A DNA stretch of 64,000 nucleotides, taken from assembly GCF_030466405.1 (NCBI RefSeq), contig NZ_JAGGJF010000001.1, forward strand, positions 836,435-900,434. The letters are read 5' to 3'. The translations under genes were made by a program, and so were the position numbers. Origin of the DNA: Pseudidiomarina terrestris (lineage in GTDB: Bacteria > Pseudomonadota > Gammaproteobacteria > Enterobacterales > Alteromonadaceae). Positions 9,129 through 18,000 of the stretch are shown piece by piece; position 1 is the first letter of the stretch; each line of letters begins with the position of its first letter. The notes under the pieces are model-generated. The model saw only the letters and a program-made list of their open reading frames with translations. It was not told the DNA's origin and searched no databases.

Positions 9129-10961
9129 ATGGTGCTTCGCTGTTTAATCCTCTTTGTCGGCTGGGCCAGTTTTAGTGCGCACGGCGCCAACCTAGACGCT
9201 CTTGCCGGCCATAAAGATTGGCGTGCATTGTTGCACATGCCTGCTGGTAGCGAGCAAAGCGAAATCGAAACCCCCGCGTTTTTCCTCGCCGAAAACGGAG
9301 CCGGCAACCCTGCCGCTGAACTGCGGGCTACCCTTAATGCATTTACCGCTCAACCAGAACTTATGTGCCGCTATCCCGCCAGAGCCGCCTGGCTAGCGCA
9401 ACAGCAGCAACTGAGCAATTTTGACCCGCAACAATGTACTGCATTACAAGAGTGGTTAGCAGGACAAGCGGCGGATCAGGTCAGCGTCATTTTTGCCGAT
9501 GGCTTTTTAGATAATCCGGCGAGCTTTTACGGGCACATGCTGATACGCGTCGGCGATCGCAATGCCGATGACGCGCAGAAATTATTGGCAACCAGTTTTA
9601 ATTTTGGCGCGCGCGTGCCTGACGATGAAAATCCCGTGGTTTACATTACCAAAGGAATTTTCGGCGGGTACACAGCGGCCTATTCCACCAGTCACTTCTA
9701 TCGCTACGACATAAATTATGCCGAGGCCGAGTTACGTGATTTGTGGAGTTATGAGCTGGCGACAGATGCTGCGCAAAGTCGGCTGTTGATTTGGCACTTG
9801 TGGGAGTTGCTGGAAACCGATTACACCTATTTTTTTACCAGCCGCAATTGTGCCTACCATATGGCACGTGCCCTTGAGCTAGTGACGGACGGGGAACTGG
9901 TTGAGCGAGGCGACCCCTTTGTGTTGCCTGCAGATATTATCCAACGCCTTACGCAAGCTACCATCAACGGCCAGCCTGCGGTCAAAAGCCGTAGTTTACA
10001 TCCGTCACGGTTACATCGCTTTCAGCAAAAATGGCAGCAACTCAGTGCCAGTGAAATCATACTTGCGCGCGCCTGGCTTGCTCGTCCACAACCTGCGACG
10101 CTAACCTCGGCATCTGCAGAACAGCAACGGCGCGTCATTGCGGTACTGGCGGATTTTTACGCCTATCGTCTCAGCCAGGAGCATGACAACGATGCGTTAA
10201 AACATCAGCTTGAGCAGGAAAGAACTACATTATTGCGCAGCCGCATGCTGCTGCCCATGGGCTCGAATCCCGACTGGCTTGAACACGAAAGCTCGGCGCC
10301 TGAATCGGGTCAGGATCCCAGCATGTTGCGGCTCGGCTGGCATCACAGCAGCACCGGGCAGCGCCATGAGAACGCGCTCGCGGTGGCTTTTCGTCCTGCC
10401 TACTATGATGTCTTGCAACCCCAGCAAGGGCGCTTAGCAAATGCGACATTGACCATGGGCGAGCTGGGTATTCATGTGCTGGAGCAGGAGCTGCAGCTGG
10501 AACAGCTCTGGTTATTGCGCTTACACACCTTGAACTACAGTGCCTCGGGTATGCCCGGCGATGGGGGCGCTTCCTGGGGGCTCGATGTCGGCTGGCAACG
10601 GGATCATCTGCGGCAATCCACTGACGTCCTCAGTCCGCAATTACGTGGTAGCTACGGTCAGGCCTATCAATTAAATCCGCGGCAATGGTTTGATGTCGCC
10701 ATACGGGCGGAGCTACGTGACCCGTCAGCAGAGCTTGGCGCCATGGTAGTAAGTCCGCAATTGACCTGGCTCGCCGACTGGCGCGGCAGCCGCAGTCAGT
10801 GCCAGACACGTTACGAGTACGACCTCAGCGAGCGTCTTGAAAAGCCCTGGTTCATAGGCTGTGAGATTGCTTTTCATGTTGCTGACGATCAGGATATTCG
10901 CGTGAGTCTCGCCCACCAACAGGCGTCAATTGTCGCGCTCAAGTGGTCCTGGTACTGGTGA
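9129..10961 (+). CDS. DUF4105-family envelope protein
   Basis: A 610-residue protein with a signal peptide of about 20 residues. The DUF4105 domain (now often called Lnb N-terminal periplasmic domain) is recognised near residues 118-260 by VSVIFADGFLDNPASFYGHMLIRVG, NFGARVPDD, TKGIFGGYTAAYSTSHFYRYDINYAEAELRDLWSYEL and TSRNCAYHMARALEL. The His and Cys in these motifs are candidate catalytic residues, as in papain-like transferases. The C-terminal half is rich in alternating hydrophobic strands and aromatic residues, and may form an outer-membrane barrel. The last 36 bases overlap the convergent glycosylase gene. Confidence 0.82.
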   Translation: MVLRCLILFVGWASFSAHGANLDALAGHKDWRALLHMPAGSEQSEIETPAFFLAENGAGNPAAELRATLNAFTAQPELMCRYPARAAWLAQQQQLSNFDPQQCTALQEWLAGQAADQVSVIFADGFLDNPASFYGHMLIRVGDRNADDAQKLLATSFNFGARVPDDENPVVYITKGIFGGYTAAYSTSHFYRYDINYAEAELRDLWSYELATDAAQSRLLIWHLWELLETDYTYFFTSRNCAYHMARALELVTDGELVERGDPFVLPADIIQRLTQATINGQPAVKSRSLHPSRLHRFQQKWQQLSASEIILARAWLARPQPATLTSASAEQQRRVIAVLADFYAYRLSQEHDNDALKHQLEQERTTLLRSRMLLPMGSNPDWLEHESSAPESGQDPSMLRLGWHHSSTGQRHENALAVAFRPAYYDVLQPQQGRLANATLTMGELGIHVLEQELQLEQLWLLRLHTLNYSASGMPGDGGASWGLDVGWQRDHLRQSTDVLSPQLRGSYGQAYQLNPRQWFDVAIRAELRDPSAELGAMVVSPQLTWLADWRGSRSQCQTRYEYDLSERLEKPWFIGCEIAFHVADDQDIRVSLAHQQASIVALKWSWYW

Positions 10962-11555
10962 TTTAAGCTTAAGCAAGGCTCTTACGCGCCTCTGTAGCTG
11001 CGGGACAACCTCCTGCTCAAACCAGGGATGACGTTTTAGCCAGATGTTATTTCTGGGGCTTGGATGCGGCATAGGTAAGACTGCGGGCCAGTATTCCTCC
11101 CAGTTGGCAACGGTTTCTGTGAGGTTCTTGTAACGCGGCACGCTCTCGAGCTGAGCAAGGTGCCAGTCGATGGCGTACTTGCCAATGGCCAACGTCAGCC
11201 TTAGATTCGGTAGCTCGTTCAGTAAAGGTTGCCGCCACAACGGAGCGCACTCTTTACGCGGTGGTAAATCACCGCTTTTGCCGGTGCCCGGATAGCAAAA
11301 CCCCATTGGCGCGATGGCAAAATACTGCGCATCATAGAAGGTCTCACGATCCACCCCTAACCAGCTGCGCAAGCGGTCACCGCTGGGATCATCGAAGGGT
11401 AAGCCAGACGCATGCACGCGCCGGCCAGGTGCTTGTCCGGCAATCAGGATCGGCGCTGTGGTAGATGCCTGCACGACTGGTCGGGCGCCACAGGGCAAAT
11501 CCGGCTCGCACTCGTGGCAAGACCGGATTTGTTTAAGTAACAGATCGAGCGCCAT
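10926..11555 (-). CDS. Uracil-DNA glycosylase family protein
   Basis: A 209-residue protein of the uracil-DNA glycosylase superfamily (COG1573-like), which removes uracil from DNA by base flipping. An N-terminal cysteine pair, SCHECEPDLPCGARP, resembles the iron-sulfur ligands of family 4/5 enzymes. Motif A is ILIAGQAPGRRVHASGLPFDDPSGDRLRSWL (given here in pieces: GQAPGRR, GLPFDDPSG). The C-terminal loop is MPHPSPRNN near residue 157. It starts 5 bases after the flavoprotein gene upstream on the same strand and so is probably its co-transcribed partner. Family membership is good; true uracil activity is not shown. Confidence 0.85.
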   Translation of the reverse strand: MALDLLLKQIRSCHECEPDLPCGARPVVQASTTAPILIAGQAPGRRVHASGLPFDDPSGDRLRSWLGVDRETFYDAQYFAIAPMGFCYPGTGKSGDLPPRKECAPLWRQPLLNELPNLRLTLAIGKYAIDWHLAQLESVPRYKNLTETVANWEEYWPAVLPMPHPSPRNNIWLKRHPWFEQEVVPQLQRRVRALLKLKSPVPGPLERDN

Positions 11556-11560
11556 AAAGT

Positions 11561-13702
11561 TTACCCGCGGCGCCAGCGATGAAACTTCTGCACCCAGCCA
11601 AGCAGCTTCTCTGGCGCGTTCGCACGCTTCCAGTTGCCCGCAACATATTTGTTGGCCTCAGCCATGGTCGGATAGCTATGAATCGTGCCCAGAATTTTAT
11701 TCAGACCAATGCCCTGCTTCATTGCCAGCACATATTCAGCCAGCAGCTCACCGGCTTGTGCACTGACAATGTTGACCCCAAGAATCTTATCCTTACCAGG
11801 TACGGTCAGAACTTTAATACGACCATAAGCTTGCTGATCAGCAATAGCACGGTCCAGATCACTGATGTCGTACTCAGTGACTTCGTAGTCGACACCTCGC
11901 TCTGCCGCTGTTTGCTCGGTTAAGCCGACGTTGGCAACTTCAGGGGTGGTATAGGTGACCCAAGGGATCACACTGTAATCGACACGAAAGTTTTTATAGG
12001 GATCAAACAGGGCGTTTACTGCTGCGTACCAGGCCTGATGGGAAGCTACATGAGTGAACTGATACGGCCCTGCAACATCGCCACAGGCATAGATATTCGG
12101 GAAGTTGGTTTGCAGCAACTCGTTCAGTTTTAGCGTTTTACCCGCTTCAATCCCCAGCTCTTGCAGACCAAAACCTTCCAGGTTGGCTTGCCGGCCAAGG
12201 GCAATCAGTACGCGGTCAAACGGCAGCGCGACGGTTTCGTCCTCGTGCTCGGCCAGCAACACCCGCTCGCCATCACGCTCGGTAAATTCGATAGCTTTGT
12301 GGTTCAGGCGAAGTTCCAGACCATCGTCACGTAGCTGCTTTTGTACCAGCGCAGCTGCATCAGTATCGTCATTGCTCAGCAAGCGCGGGCCCATTTCCAC
12401 AACGGTGACCTGGCTGCCAAGCAGCTGAAACGCCTGTGCCAGCTCACAGCCGATCGGGCCACCGCCAAGCACCAATAAGCGCCGCGGCAGCTCACGCAGC
12501 TGCCAGAGGTTGTCTGAGGTCAGATAGTCGACCTCGCTGAGTCCGGGAAAATCCGGAACCATCGGGCGCGCCCCTGTGGCGATGACGATGCTGCGAGTGG
12601 TGATGGTCTTTTGCTCTTCACCCTTTTGCACCTGCACCTCCCAGGGAGAGACAATAGTGGCATCACCGCACTCGACGTCGACACCAAGTTCCGTATAGCG
12701 CTCGACTGAATCATGCGGGGCTATCCGGGCGATGACGTCCTGAACGCTGTCCATGATCTTGGCGAAATCTATAGTCTCAATGGTGCTTTTCACGCCCAGA
12801 CGCTCGGCGTCGCGGGTCTGACGAATGCTCTTGGCGACATGCAGCAACGCTTTAGACGGCACACAGCCGGTATTCAGACAGTCACCCCCCATTTTATGCT
12901 TTTCGATTAAGGTGACTTTTGCCTTTACAGCGGCCGCAATGTAAGCACTCACCAACCCAGCGGAGCCCGCACCAATGACCACAAGATTGTTATCGAACGA
13001 CTTGGGTTTGGTGTAACTACCGTAAGCTCGGCGGCGCTTGAGAAAACTGAGAATGAATTTCGCCAGAATAGGCACCAAGCCGAGTAACACCAACGCACTA
13101 AGTAAATCAAACGACAGCACATCGCCCAAACTGGTGATCTCGGCCAGTTGTGTGCCGGCATTGACGTAGACCGCGGTGGCCAGCAGCATGCCGACCTGAC
13201 TGACCCAGTAGTAGGTCCAGGCCTTAATTTTTGTCAGTCCCATGACCAGGTTGATAACGAAAAACGGGAACAGTGGAACTAAACGTAAGCTCAGTAGGTA
13301 AAACGCGCCATCACGCTCAATACCAGCATTGATGGCTTTGAGCCGGTTACCAAATTTCTTCTGCACCCAGTCATGCAATAGCCATCGGGCACTAAGAAAA
13401 GCTAGCAATGCGCCAACAGAGCTGGCAAAGGAAGCTAACAATAAGCCCCAACCCAATCCAAAAATCGCGCCAGCGCCGATGGTCAGCACGGTCGCACCTG
13501 GAATCGACAGCGCGGCACTGATCACGTAGATAAGGAAATATAGACCAAACAAGAACAAAGGCCGTTCGGCAAACAGCTGATTCAGCGCTTGTTGCTGCTG
13601 TTTTAGCTGCTCGAGCGTCAGGTATTGGGTCAGGTCAAACGCAAAAACACTGCCCACCAGCACAATGATTAAGGTGATGAACAGTAGTTTTTTATACGAC
13701 AT
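11561..13702 (-). CDS. TVP38/TMEM64 membrane domain fused to FAD-dependent disulfide oxidoreductase
   Basis: A 713-residue fusion. Residues 1 to about 225 are a polytopic DedA/VTT-type domain with five or six spans (GATVLTIGAGAIFGLGWG and LRLVPLFPFFVINLVMG). From about residue 235 the protein is a class I pyridine-nucleotide disulfide reductase: VIGAGSAGLVSAYIAA binds FAD, GGDCLNTGCVPSKAL holds the redox Cys pair, LGGGPIGCELAQAF binds NAD(P)H, and HSYPTMAEA near residue 685 supplies the His-Glu acid pair. MerA-type C-terminal cysteines are absent, so it is not a standard mercuric reductase. It sits between a TonB receptor gene (16 bases upstream) and the glycosylase gene. Confidence 0.93.
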   Translation of the reverse strand: MSYKKLLFITLIIVLVGSVFAFDLTQYLTLEQLKQQQQALNQLFAERPLFLFGLYFLIYVISAALSIPGATVLTIGAGAIFGLGWGLLLASFASSVGALLAFLSARWLLHDWVQKKFGNRLKAINAGIERDGAFYLLSLRLVPLFPFFVINLVMGLTKIKAWTYYWVSQVGMLLATAVYVNAGTQLAEITSLGDVLSFDLLSALVLLGLVPILAKFILSFLKRRRAYGSYTKPKSFDNNLVVIGAGSAGLVSAYIAAAVKAKVTLIEKHKMGGDCLNTGCVPSKALLHVAKSIRQTRDAERLGVKSTIETIDFAKIMDSVQDVIARIAPHDSVERYTELGVDVECGDATIVSPWEVQVQKGEEQKTITTRSIVIATGARPMVPDFPGLSEVDYLTSDNLWQLRELPRRLLVLGGGPIGCELAQAFQLLGSQVTVVEMGPRLLSNDDTDAAALVQKQLRDDGLELRLNHKAIEFTERDGERVLLAEHEDETVALPFDRVLIALGRQANLEGFGLQELGIEAGKTLKLNELLQTNFPNIYACGDVAGPYQFTHVASHQAWYAAVNALFDPYKNFRVDYSVIPWVTYTTPEVANVGLTEQTAAERGVDYEVTEYDISDLDRAIADQQAYGRIKVLTVPGKDKILGVNIVSAQAGELLAEYVLAMKQGIGLNKILGTIHSYPTMAEANKYVAGNWKRANAPEKLLGWVQKFHRWRRG

Positions 13703-13718
13703 GGAGACTCCACATAGT

Positions 13719-16034
13719 TTAGAAGTTGTAACTGAAGCTCAGTTGCGCGTGGCGAGGCAGCGAAGGAAACGCCAATGTTGCACCGAAATAGCCGCCTTCG
13801 AATACCGGTGACCAATTATCCTGATCGGTGACATTTATTACATCCAGACGTGCCCGCAGGCGATCATTGAAACGGTACTCGGTATAGAGGTTCAACTGAT
13901 GTTGATCACGAATAAAGACCGTCTGCAGATAATCCAGTGGATAGGCTTTGGTGTAGCTAAGGTCACCGCCGAGGGTCCACTGCTCGTCAATGCGCCAGCC
14001 AACCACGCCCGAAGCCTGTACCTCGGGAACGCCTTGCAACTGCTGGTAAGACGGTGGAAAAGCAGCAAAGTTAGGTGCGCCAACACCGGTACCCTCGATG
14101 ATATCCGGGCGCGAGTCATCAAAAGCATCTGCCACCTGGCGGGTTCCCTGGAAGGCTGCGGAATTATCGTAATAAGCGTCAATGTAGCTGGCCGCGACAG
14201 TCGCCCAGAAGCCATTGCCATGGTCATAATGCCATTGCGCTTCGAACCCTTCAGTGCGAATGCCACTGTTGGAACCATCGCGGTTGCGCAGGCTGCGTTG
14301 TTGATCAAATAGCACCGCATCAGCAAACCAACGGGAACCAGCTGGTGCATATTTCACGCCAAGCTCATATAACCGATTTTCGGTGGCAAAATTTTGCGGG
14401 TCAATTTCCTGATTGGCATTGAGTACAGTGCCGCCAGCCATGGAATTTGACGTTGAGTCACTGGCATAAGCAGTGGCGTACAGCATCAGTTCATTGTTGA
14501 TGTCATACTGCAGGGCAAAACTGGCGGCGCTTAGCCATTCGTTATGAGTGTCACGACCTGGAGTCACTCCAACTGGTGGAATCGGGTCACGCGCCTCCAC
14601 ATCGTAGTAGTCAGCACGGGCGCCGAAGGTTGCCAGCAAACGCTCGGTAACTTGCCATTTATGCTGGGCAAAGATGCCCCACTGATAGCTGGTCGAGTCC
14701 GTGGTATCAGAAAGATTAAAGTCACCGGAACCATCATTGTTGCGGTCGTATTGAGTACCCGGGGAAACCCACACCCCTGGGCGCAGTTCAACCAGCCTTG
14801 CCCGTTGCGCTGCAGTCAGCGGGATACGGCGCTGCTCAAGGCTGCCAGTTAAATCGATGGGTAGATCAGCTTCGGTGGTGAACTGGCTGTAGCCGAGCAC
14901 ATCGTTGTAGCGCACATTGACCCCGACCACCGACTGGTCGGTGTAATGCAGTTCCAAACGGTGTTCAAAGGTCTGCGCACCGTCAATGATTTCGACGAAA
15001 CTGTTCTGATTGATACCTTCGCGGTCAAGGTGTTGGTAATAACTGCGATTGACCATCAACCACTCATTGTGGAGCTGATATTCAAGACTTGAATGCAACA
15101 ATAAGGTCTCGGCGGTGTTGGTATCTAATGGGTCGGTCAGCACCCGGCCGCGGTCTATTTCAACCTGGCCGGTTGGGCTGATGACTGCAAAAGCTCCGGG
15201 CACAAACGAACCGTTGGGTTGCTGCCCTTGCCCGGTGATGTAGAGGTTATCGTCAATCAGCGCCTGGGTAGGCCGGTTGATACCAGCGTTATCTGTCCAC
15301 GACACATCATAGTATTCAACGCCAAGTGACCAGCGTGTTGCCTTATTGGGTTGCCACTCGTAAGCAACAAACAGATCGTTGCTGCGGTGCTGGGTATAAT
15401 CATAAAAACTGTCTTCGTCGATGACTTCGGCACTGACACGCAATGCTGCGGTATCCTCATCCAGCACCTGATTGTGGTCGACCTGCAAGCGGTACTGTTG
15501 CCACTCACCGATACGTCCACGTACCAGGGTCCCCGAGGCATCAAGTTTTGCGCGCTTCGGCTGCAGGTGCACAAAACCACCGACGCGTTGAGTCGTGCCC
15601 AGCATCACAGGTGGTGCGCCTTTGACGACGGCAATGGATTCGATGGCATTCAATGTAAGCGGCACGCCAAGGCCATTGTTACCCGCCTGGCGGCGCATAC
15701 CGCCCTCAAACAACTCACCGAGTTGCCCGCGTAAACTTGGTAGTGAAGGGTTGCCAAAGCCCGCAGCAGCGTGGCTGTTTGGAGCAAAGCGGGCAATATC
15801 ATGGAGGTCATCGATGTTCGCCGATTGCATCAGCGACTCGGTAATCACAGTGGCAGCGCGTGGGATCTCGCGCAAGGTGTCGGAGGTGCCAAAAATACCT
15901 TCTATCGGTTCCTCGCTCGGCAACACCAGCTCTTGCTCTGAGCCGTGAACCTGAATGATTTCATCGGGTTCAATTTTATCCTGTGCTAAAACGATGCTCA
16001 CGGGCATCAGCGCTACTAGGGTCAAAATCTTCAA
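13719..16034 (-). CDS. TonB-dependent outer-membrane receptor
   Basis: A 771-residue receptor for energy-dependent uptake across the outer membrane. A signal peptide ends about residue 17 (SIVLAQ). The plug domain follows (EIPRAATVITESLMQSANIDDLHDIARFAPN, in pieces; then SLRGQLGELFEGGMRRQ), and then the 22-strand barrel ending in the aromatic terminus AQLSFSYNF. The plug pattern resembles siderophore receptors, but the ligand is not determined. The start is a TTG with GGGAG 9 bases upstream; an ATG 9 codons later is an alternative. It heads the operon receptor, flavoprotein fusion, glycosylase, divergent from the AraC gene. Confidence 0.93.
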   Translation of the reverse strand: MKILTLVALMPVSIVLAQDKIEPDEIIQVHGSEQELVLPSEEPIEGIFGTSDTLREIPRAATVITESLMQSANIDDLHDIARFAPNSHAAAGFGNPSLPSLRGQLGELFEGGMRRQAGNNGLGVPLTLNAIESIAVVKGAPPVMLGTTQRVGGFVHLQPKRAKLDASGTLVRGRIGEWQQYRLQVDHNQVLDEDTAALRVSAEVIDEDSFYDYTQHRSNDLFVAYEWQPNKATRWSLGVEYYDVSWTDNAGINRPTQALIDDNLYITGQGQQPNGSFVPGAFAVISPTGQVEIDRGRVLTDPLDTNTAETLLLHSSLEYQLHNEWLMVNRSYYQHLDREGINQNSFVEIIDGAQTFEHRLELHYTDQSVVGVNVRYNDVLGYSQFTTEADLPIDLTGSLEQRRIPLTAAQRARLVELRPGVWVSPGTQYDRNNDGSGDFNLSDTTDSTSYQWGIFAQHKWQVTERLLATFGARADYYDVEARDPIPPVGVTPGRDTHNEWLSAASFALQYDINNELMLYATAYASDSTSNSMAGGTVLNANQEIDPQNFATENRLYELGVKYAPAGSRWFADAVLFDQQRSLRNRDGSNSGIRTEGFEAQWHYDHGNGFWATVAASYIDAYYDNSAAFQGTRQVADAFDDSRPDIIEGTGVGAPNFAAFPPSYQQLQGVPEVQASGVVGWRIDEQWTLGGDLSYTKAYPLDYLQTVFIRDQHQLNLYTEYRFNDRLRARLDVINVTDQDNWSPVFEGGYFGATLAFPSLPRHAQLSFSYNF

Positions 16035-16099
16035 AAGGTGTTACTCCCTCACATAAATAAGATCAAACACTTACGCGCCTAATTGCGATTTGGTTTACT

Positions 16100-16117
16100 A
16101 TACTATACCTCTAGTAT
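16100..16117. promoter_or_regulatory. Inverted repeat in the divergent receptor/AraC promoter region
   Basis: ATACTA at 16100-16105 and TAGTAT at 16112-16117 form a perfect 6-bp dyad in the 107-base gap between the divergent receptor and AraC-type genes. It overlaps -10-like sequences for either direction. Candidate operator; assignment is inference. Confidence 0.35.
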
Positions 16118-16141
16118 GGTTGGTTTAAGGGTAGTTAGTAA

Positions 16142-16896
16142 ATGACAAAAACGCCGAAGCAGACAACCAAAACAACGGATTCACTTGAAAATCTGCTCAT
16201 TACCGTAGCTCAGGGCACAGAATTGCACTTTGAATCCGGACTATGCGGCGACAGGTGCCTGCTCAGATCAGCCTTTCCGAGCTGGAGAACTATTGCACTC
16301 CTGAGCATAGTGAGAACGGCATAGTTTGCTATGAACTTGACGAAGTTAACTCAGCCTCTACTTTAGTGTTTTCCTTGCTGCCACCTTGGCTGGTACTTCG
16401 AAATGCTGAGCAAACCCAGCAGTTAGGCAGCATACTGGCAATGATCCGCAGTGAGGTTTTAGCCCATCAACCTGGTTATCGGACGGTCATACAGCGCCTC
16501 AGTGATGTCTTAACTTTGCATTTGCTACGCCAGCTACTCGTTAATCAGGATGAATTGACTGGTGTCTTCGCAGCGCTGCATGACAGCGCGTTGACAACTG
16601 TGCTGAATGATCTGATCGAGGCACCGGAACAGGATTGGACAGTCGAACAAATGGCAAATCTGGCCTGCTTGTCCACCAGTGCGTTTGCCGATCGTTGTCT
16701 GCGCAAAACCGGTCTAACGCCGAAAAAGTTACTTGATCAGTTGCGTTTCCACCGCGCCAAATATTTACTCTCGACGTCGAGTCTTCCGGTTGAAGTAATC
16801 GCCTCGCGCATCGGCTATCAGTCGGCGACAGCTTTCGGTCGTTTCTTTAAAAAATATGCTGATCAATCTGCACAAGAGTTTCGCAGCTCTTGCTGA
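16142..16896 (+). pseudogene. AraC-family regulator (Cupin_6 type), apparently broken by an out-of-frame deletion
   Basis: The intact 3' part (16243-16896, 217 codons) has a complete AraC DNA-binding domain: MANLACLSTSAFADRCLRKTG as the first helix-turn-helix and VIASRIGYQSATAFGRFFKKY as the second. Before it comes the C-terminal half of a Cupin_6 sensor (LVFSLLPPWLVLR, then LSDVLTLHLLRQLL). The opening of a Cupin_6 domain (DSLENLLITVAQGTELHFESGLCGD) is present at 16142-16250 but in another frame, and the beta-barrel core of roughly 50-60 residues between the two is absent. A frameshifting deletion explains both facts. Internal translation from 16243 could still make a regulator, but no ribosome site is seen there. 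Family members often control a neighbouring AhpD-like gene, as found here. Confidence 0.72.
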
Positions 16897-17012
16897 CATT
16901 CAAAACAACGTATCTCTCCATCAAAACACCGGTTCTCTGCTGCTGCAATCGTCTTTTCTCTTCAGGTTGCTATAGTTAAAGGTAACTTTTATAAGCAACC
17001 GAGGAGTAAGCT

Positions 17013-17552
17013 ATGGCGAAATTTACACTTCATTCAATTGATTCTGCGCCTGAAGGAAGTCAGGAGCGACTGAAAAGTGCTAAAGAAGAAATGGGTATGG
17101 TGCCGAACCTTTTTGCCGTGATGGCAGAATCGCCGGAACTGCTTGAAGCTTACCAAACCCTTGATGGGCTGTTTCAGAAATCCGGTTTTAACAAAAACGA
17201 GATCACCACAGTATGGCAAACCATTAACGTCTTCCATGACTGCCATTATTGCATACCGGCACACACAGCCATCGCCAAAAATATGGGCGCTGACGATGAG
17301 ATTACCAAGTCGATCAAAGCCGGCGATGATCTCGCGGACGACAAACTTCAGGCCTTGCATCAGTTTACCAAAGCCATGCTGAAGCAGCGCGGCGGAGTTG
17401 ATGATGACACCGTAAGTAAGTTTCTAGAGGCCGGTTATGAACACCGTCATGTACTTGCAGTGGTGCTTGGCATTGCTCACAAGACCATGAGTAATTACAC
17501 CAATCATCTGGCCGAAACACCGGTGGATGATCCCTTCAAAAAATTCGAGTGA
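17013..17552 (+). CDS. Carboxymuconolactone decarboxylase / AhpD-like protein
   Basis: A 179-residue all-helical protein of the CMD/AhpD superfamily, likely a thiol peroxidase or reductase. The active-site motif CHYCIPAH gives Cys77, Cys80 and His84, the layout of AhpD-type catalytic thiols. The N-terminal half matches the uncharacterised peroxidase-related pattern (KEEMGMVPNLFAVMAESPELLEAY). GAGGAG lies 8 bases before the ATG. The stop is 7 bases before the next gene, a DoxX-like membrane protein, so the two are an operon. The damaged AraC gene just upstream was probably its regulator. Confidence 0.9.
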   Translation: MAKFTLHSIDSAPEGSQERLKSAKEEMGMVPNLFAVMAESPELLEAYQTLDGLFQKSGFNKNEITTVWQTINVFHDCHYCIPAHTAIAKNMGADDEITKSIKAGDDLADDKLQALHQFTKAMLKQRGGVDDDTVSKFLEAGYEHRHVLAVVLGIAHKTMSNYTNHLAETPVDDPFKKFE

Positions 17553-17559
17553 GGATCCA

Positions 17560-17997
17560 ATGACTCAAGCCACAACTGCACCAGCTAAGTTAGAGAAAAA
17601 ACTCGCGTGGAGCCTGCTGGCTTTGCGCCTTGGTATTTTTATCGTGATGTTTATCTGGGCCCTCGATAAGTTTGTGAATCCCGCTCACACCGCTGCGGTC
17701 TTTGAGGGCTTTTACGGTATTGGTGGCTTATCTGCAACCTTTGCCGCGATCCTGGGTGGATTGCAGGTGGCGTTGTGTCTGATATTCGTTGCGGGACTCT
17801 GGAAATTCTTTAGCTATGGCCTCATTTTCATCTTACACGGGGTGTCGACGCTATCGTCTTTTCCGCAGTATCTGGATGCCTTTAACAACATGCTGTTTTT
17901 TGCTGCCTGGCCTATGTGGGCGGCGTGTTTTGCGCTGTTCTACCTGCGCGAGTACGATACTTGTACGCTTTCTGCCCTGATGAACAAAAGTGATTAG
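17560..17997 (+). CDS. DoxX-like small membrane protein
   Basis: A 145-residue protein with four predicted membrane spans. The first helix contains LRLGIFIVMFIWALDKFVNP, typical of DoxX-like subunits, and later helices carry GVSTLSSFPQYLD. DoxX-family proteins are linked to quinol oxidation or redox partners, but the role here is unknown. The start at 17560 follows GAGG by about 6 bases; an in-frame ATG at 17527 lies within the preceding gene. It is coupled to the AhpD-like gene and ends only 3 bases from the convergent methyltransferase. Confidence 0.82.
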   Translation: MTQATTAPAKLEKKLAWSLLALRLGIFIVMFIWALDKFVNPAHTAAVFEGFYGIGGLSATFAAILGGLQVALCLIFVAGLWKFFSYGLIFILHGVSTLSSFPQYLDAFNNMLFFAAWPMWAACFALFYLREYDTCTLSALMNKSD

Positions 17998-18000
17998 GAT

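Noticed and set aside
11561..13702. Mercuric reductase
   Set aside because: The N-terminal metal-binding domain and C-terminal Cys pair of MerA are absent; a TVP38 domain is in place of the former.
13719..16034. Named siderophore receptor (e.g. FhuE or FpvA)
   Set aside because: The plug fits the general class, but no ligand-specific motif was recognised.
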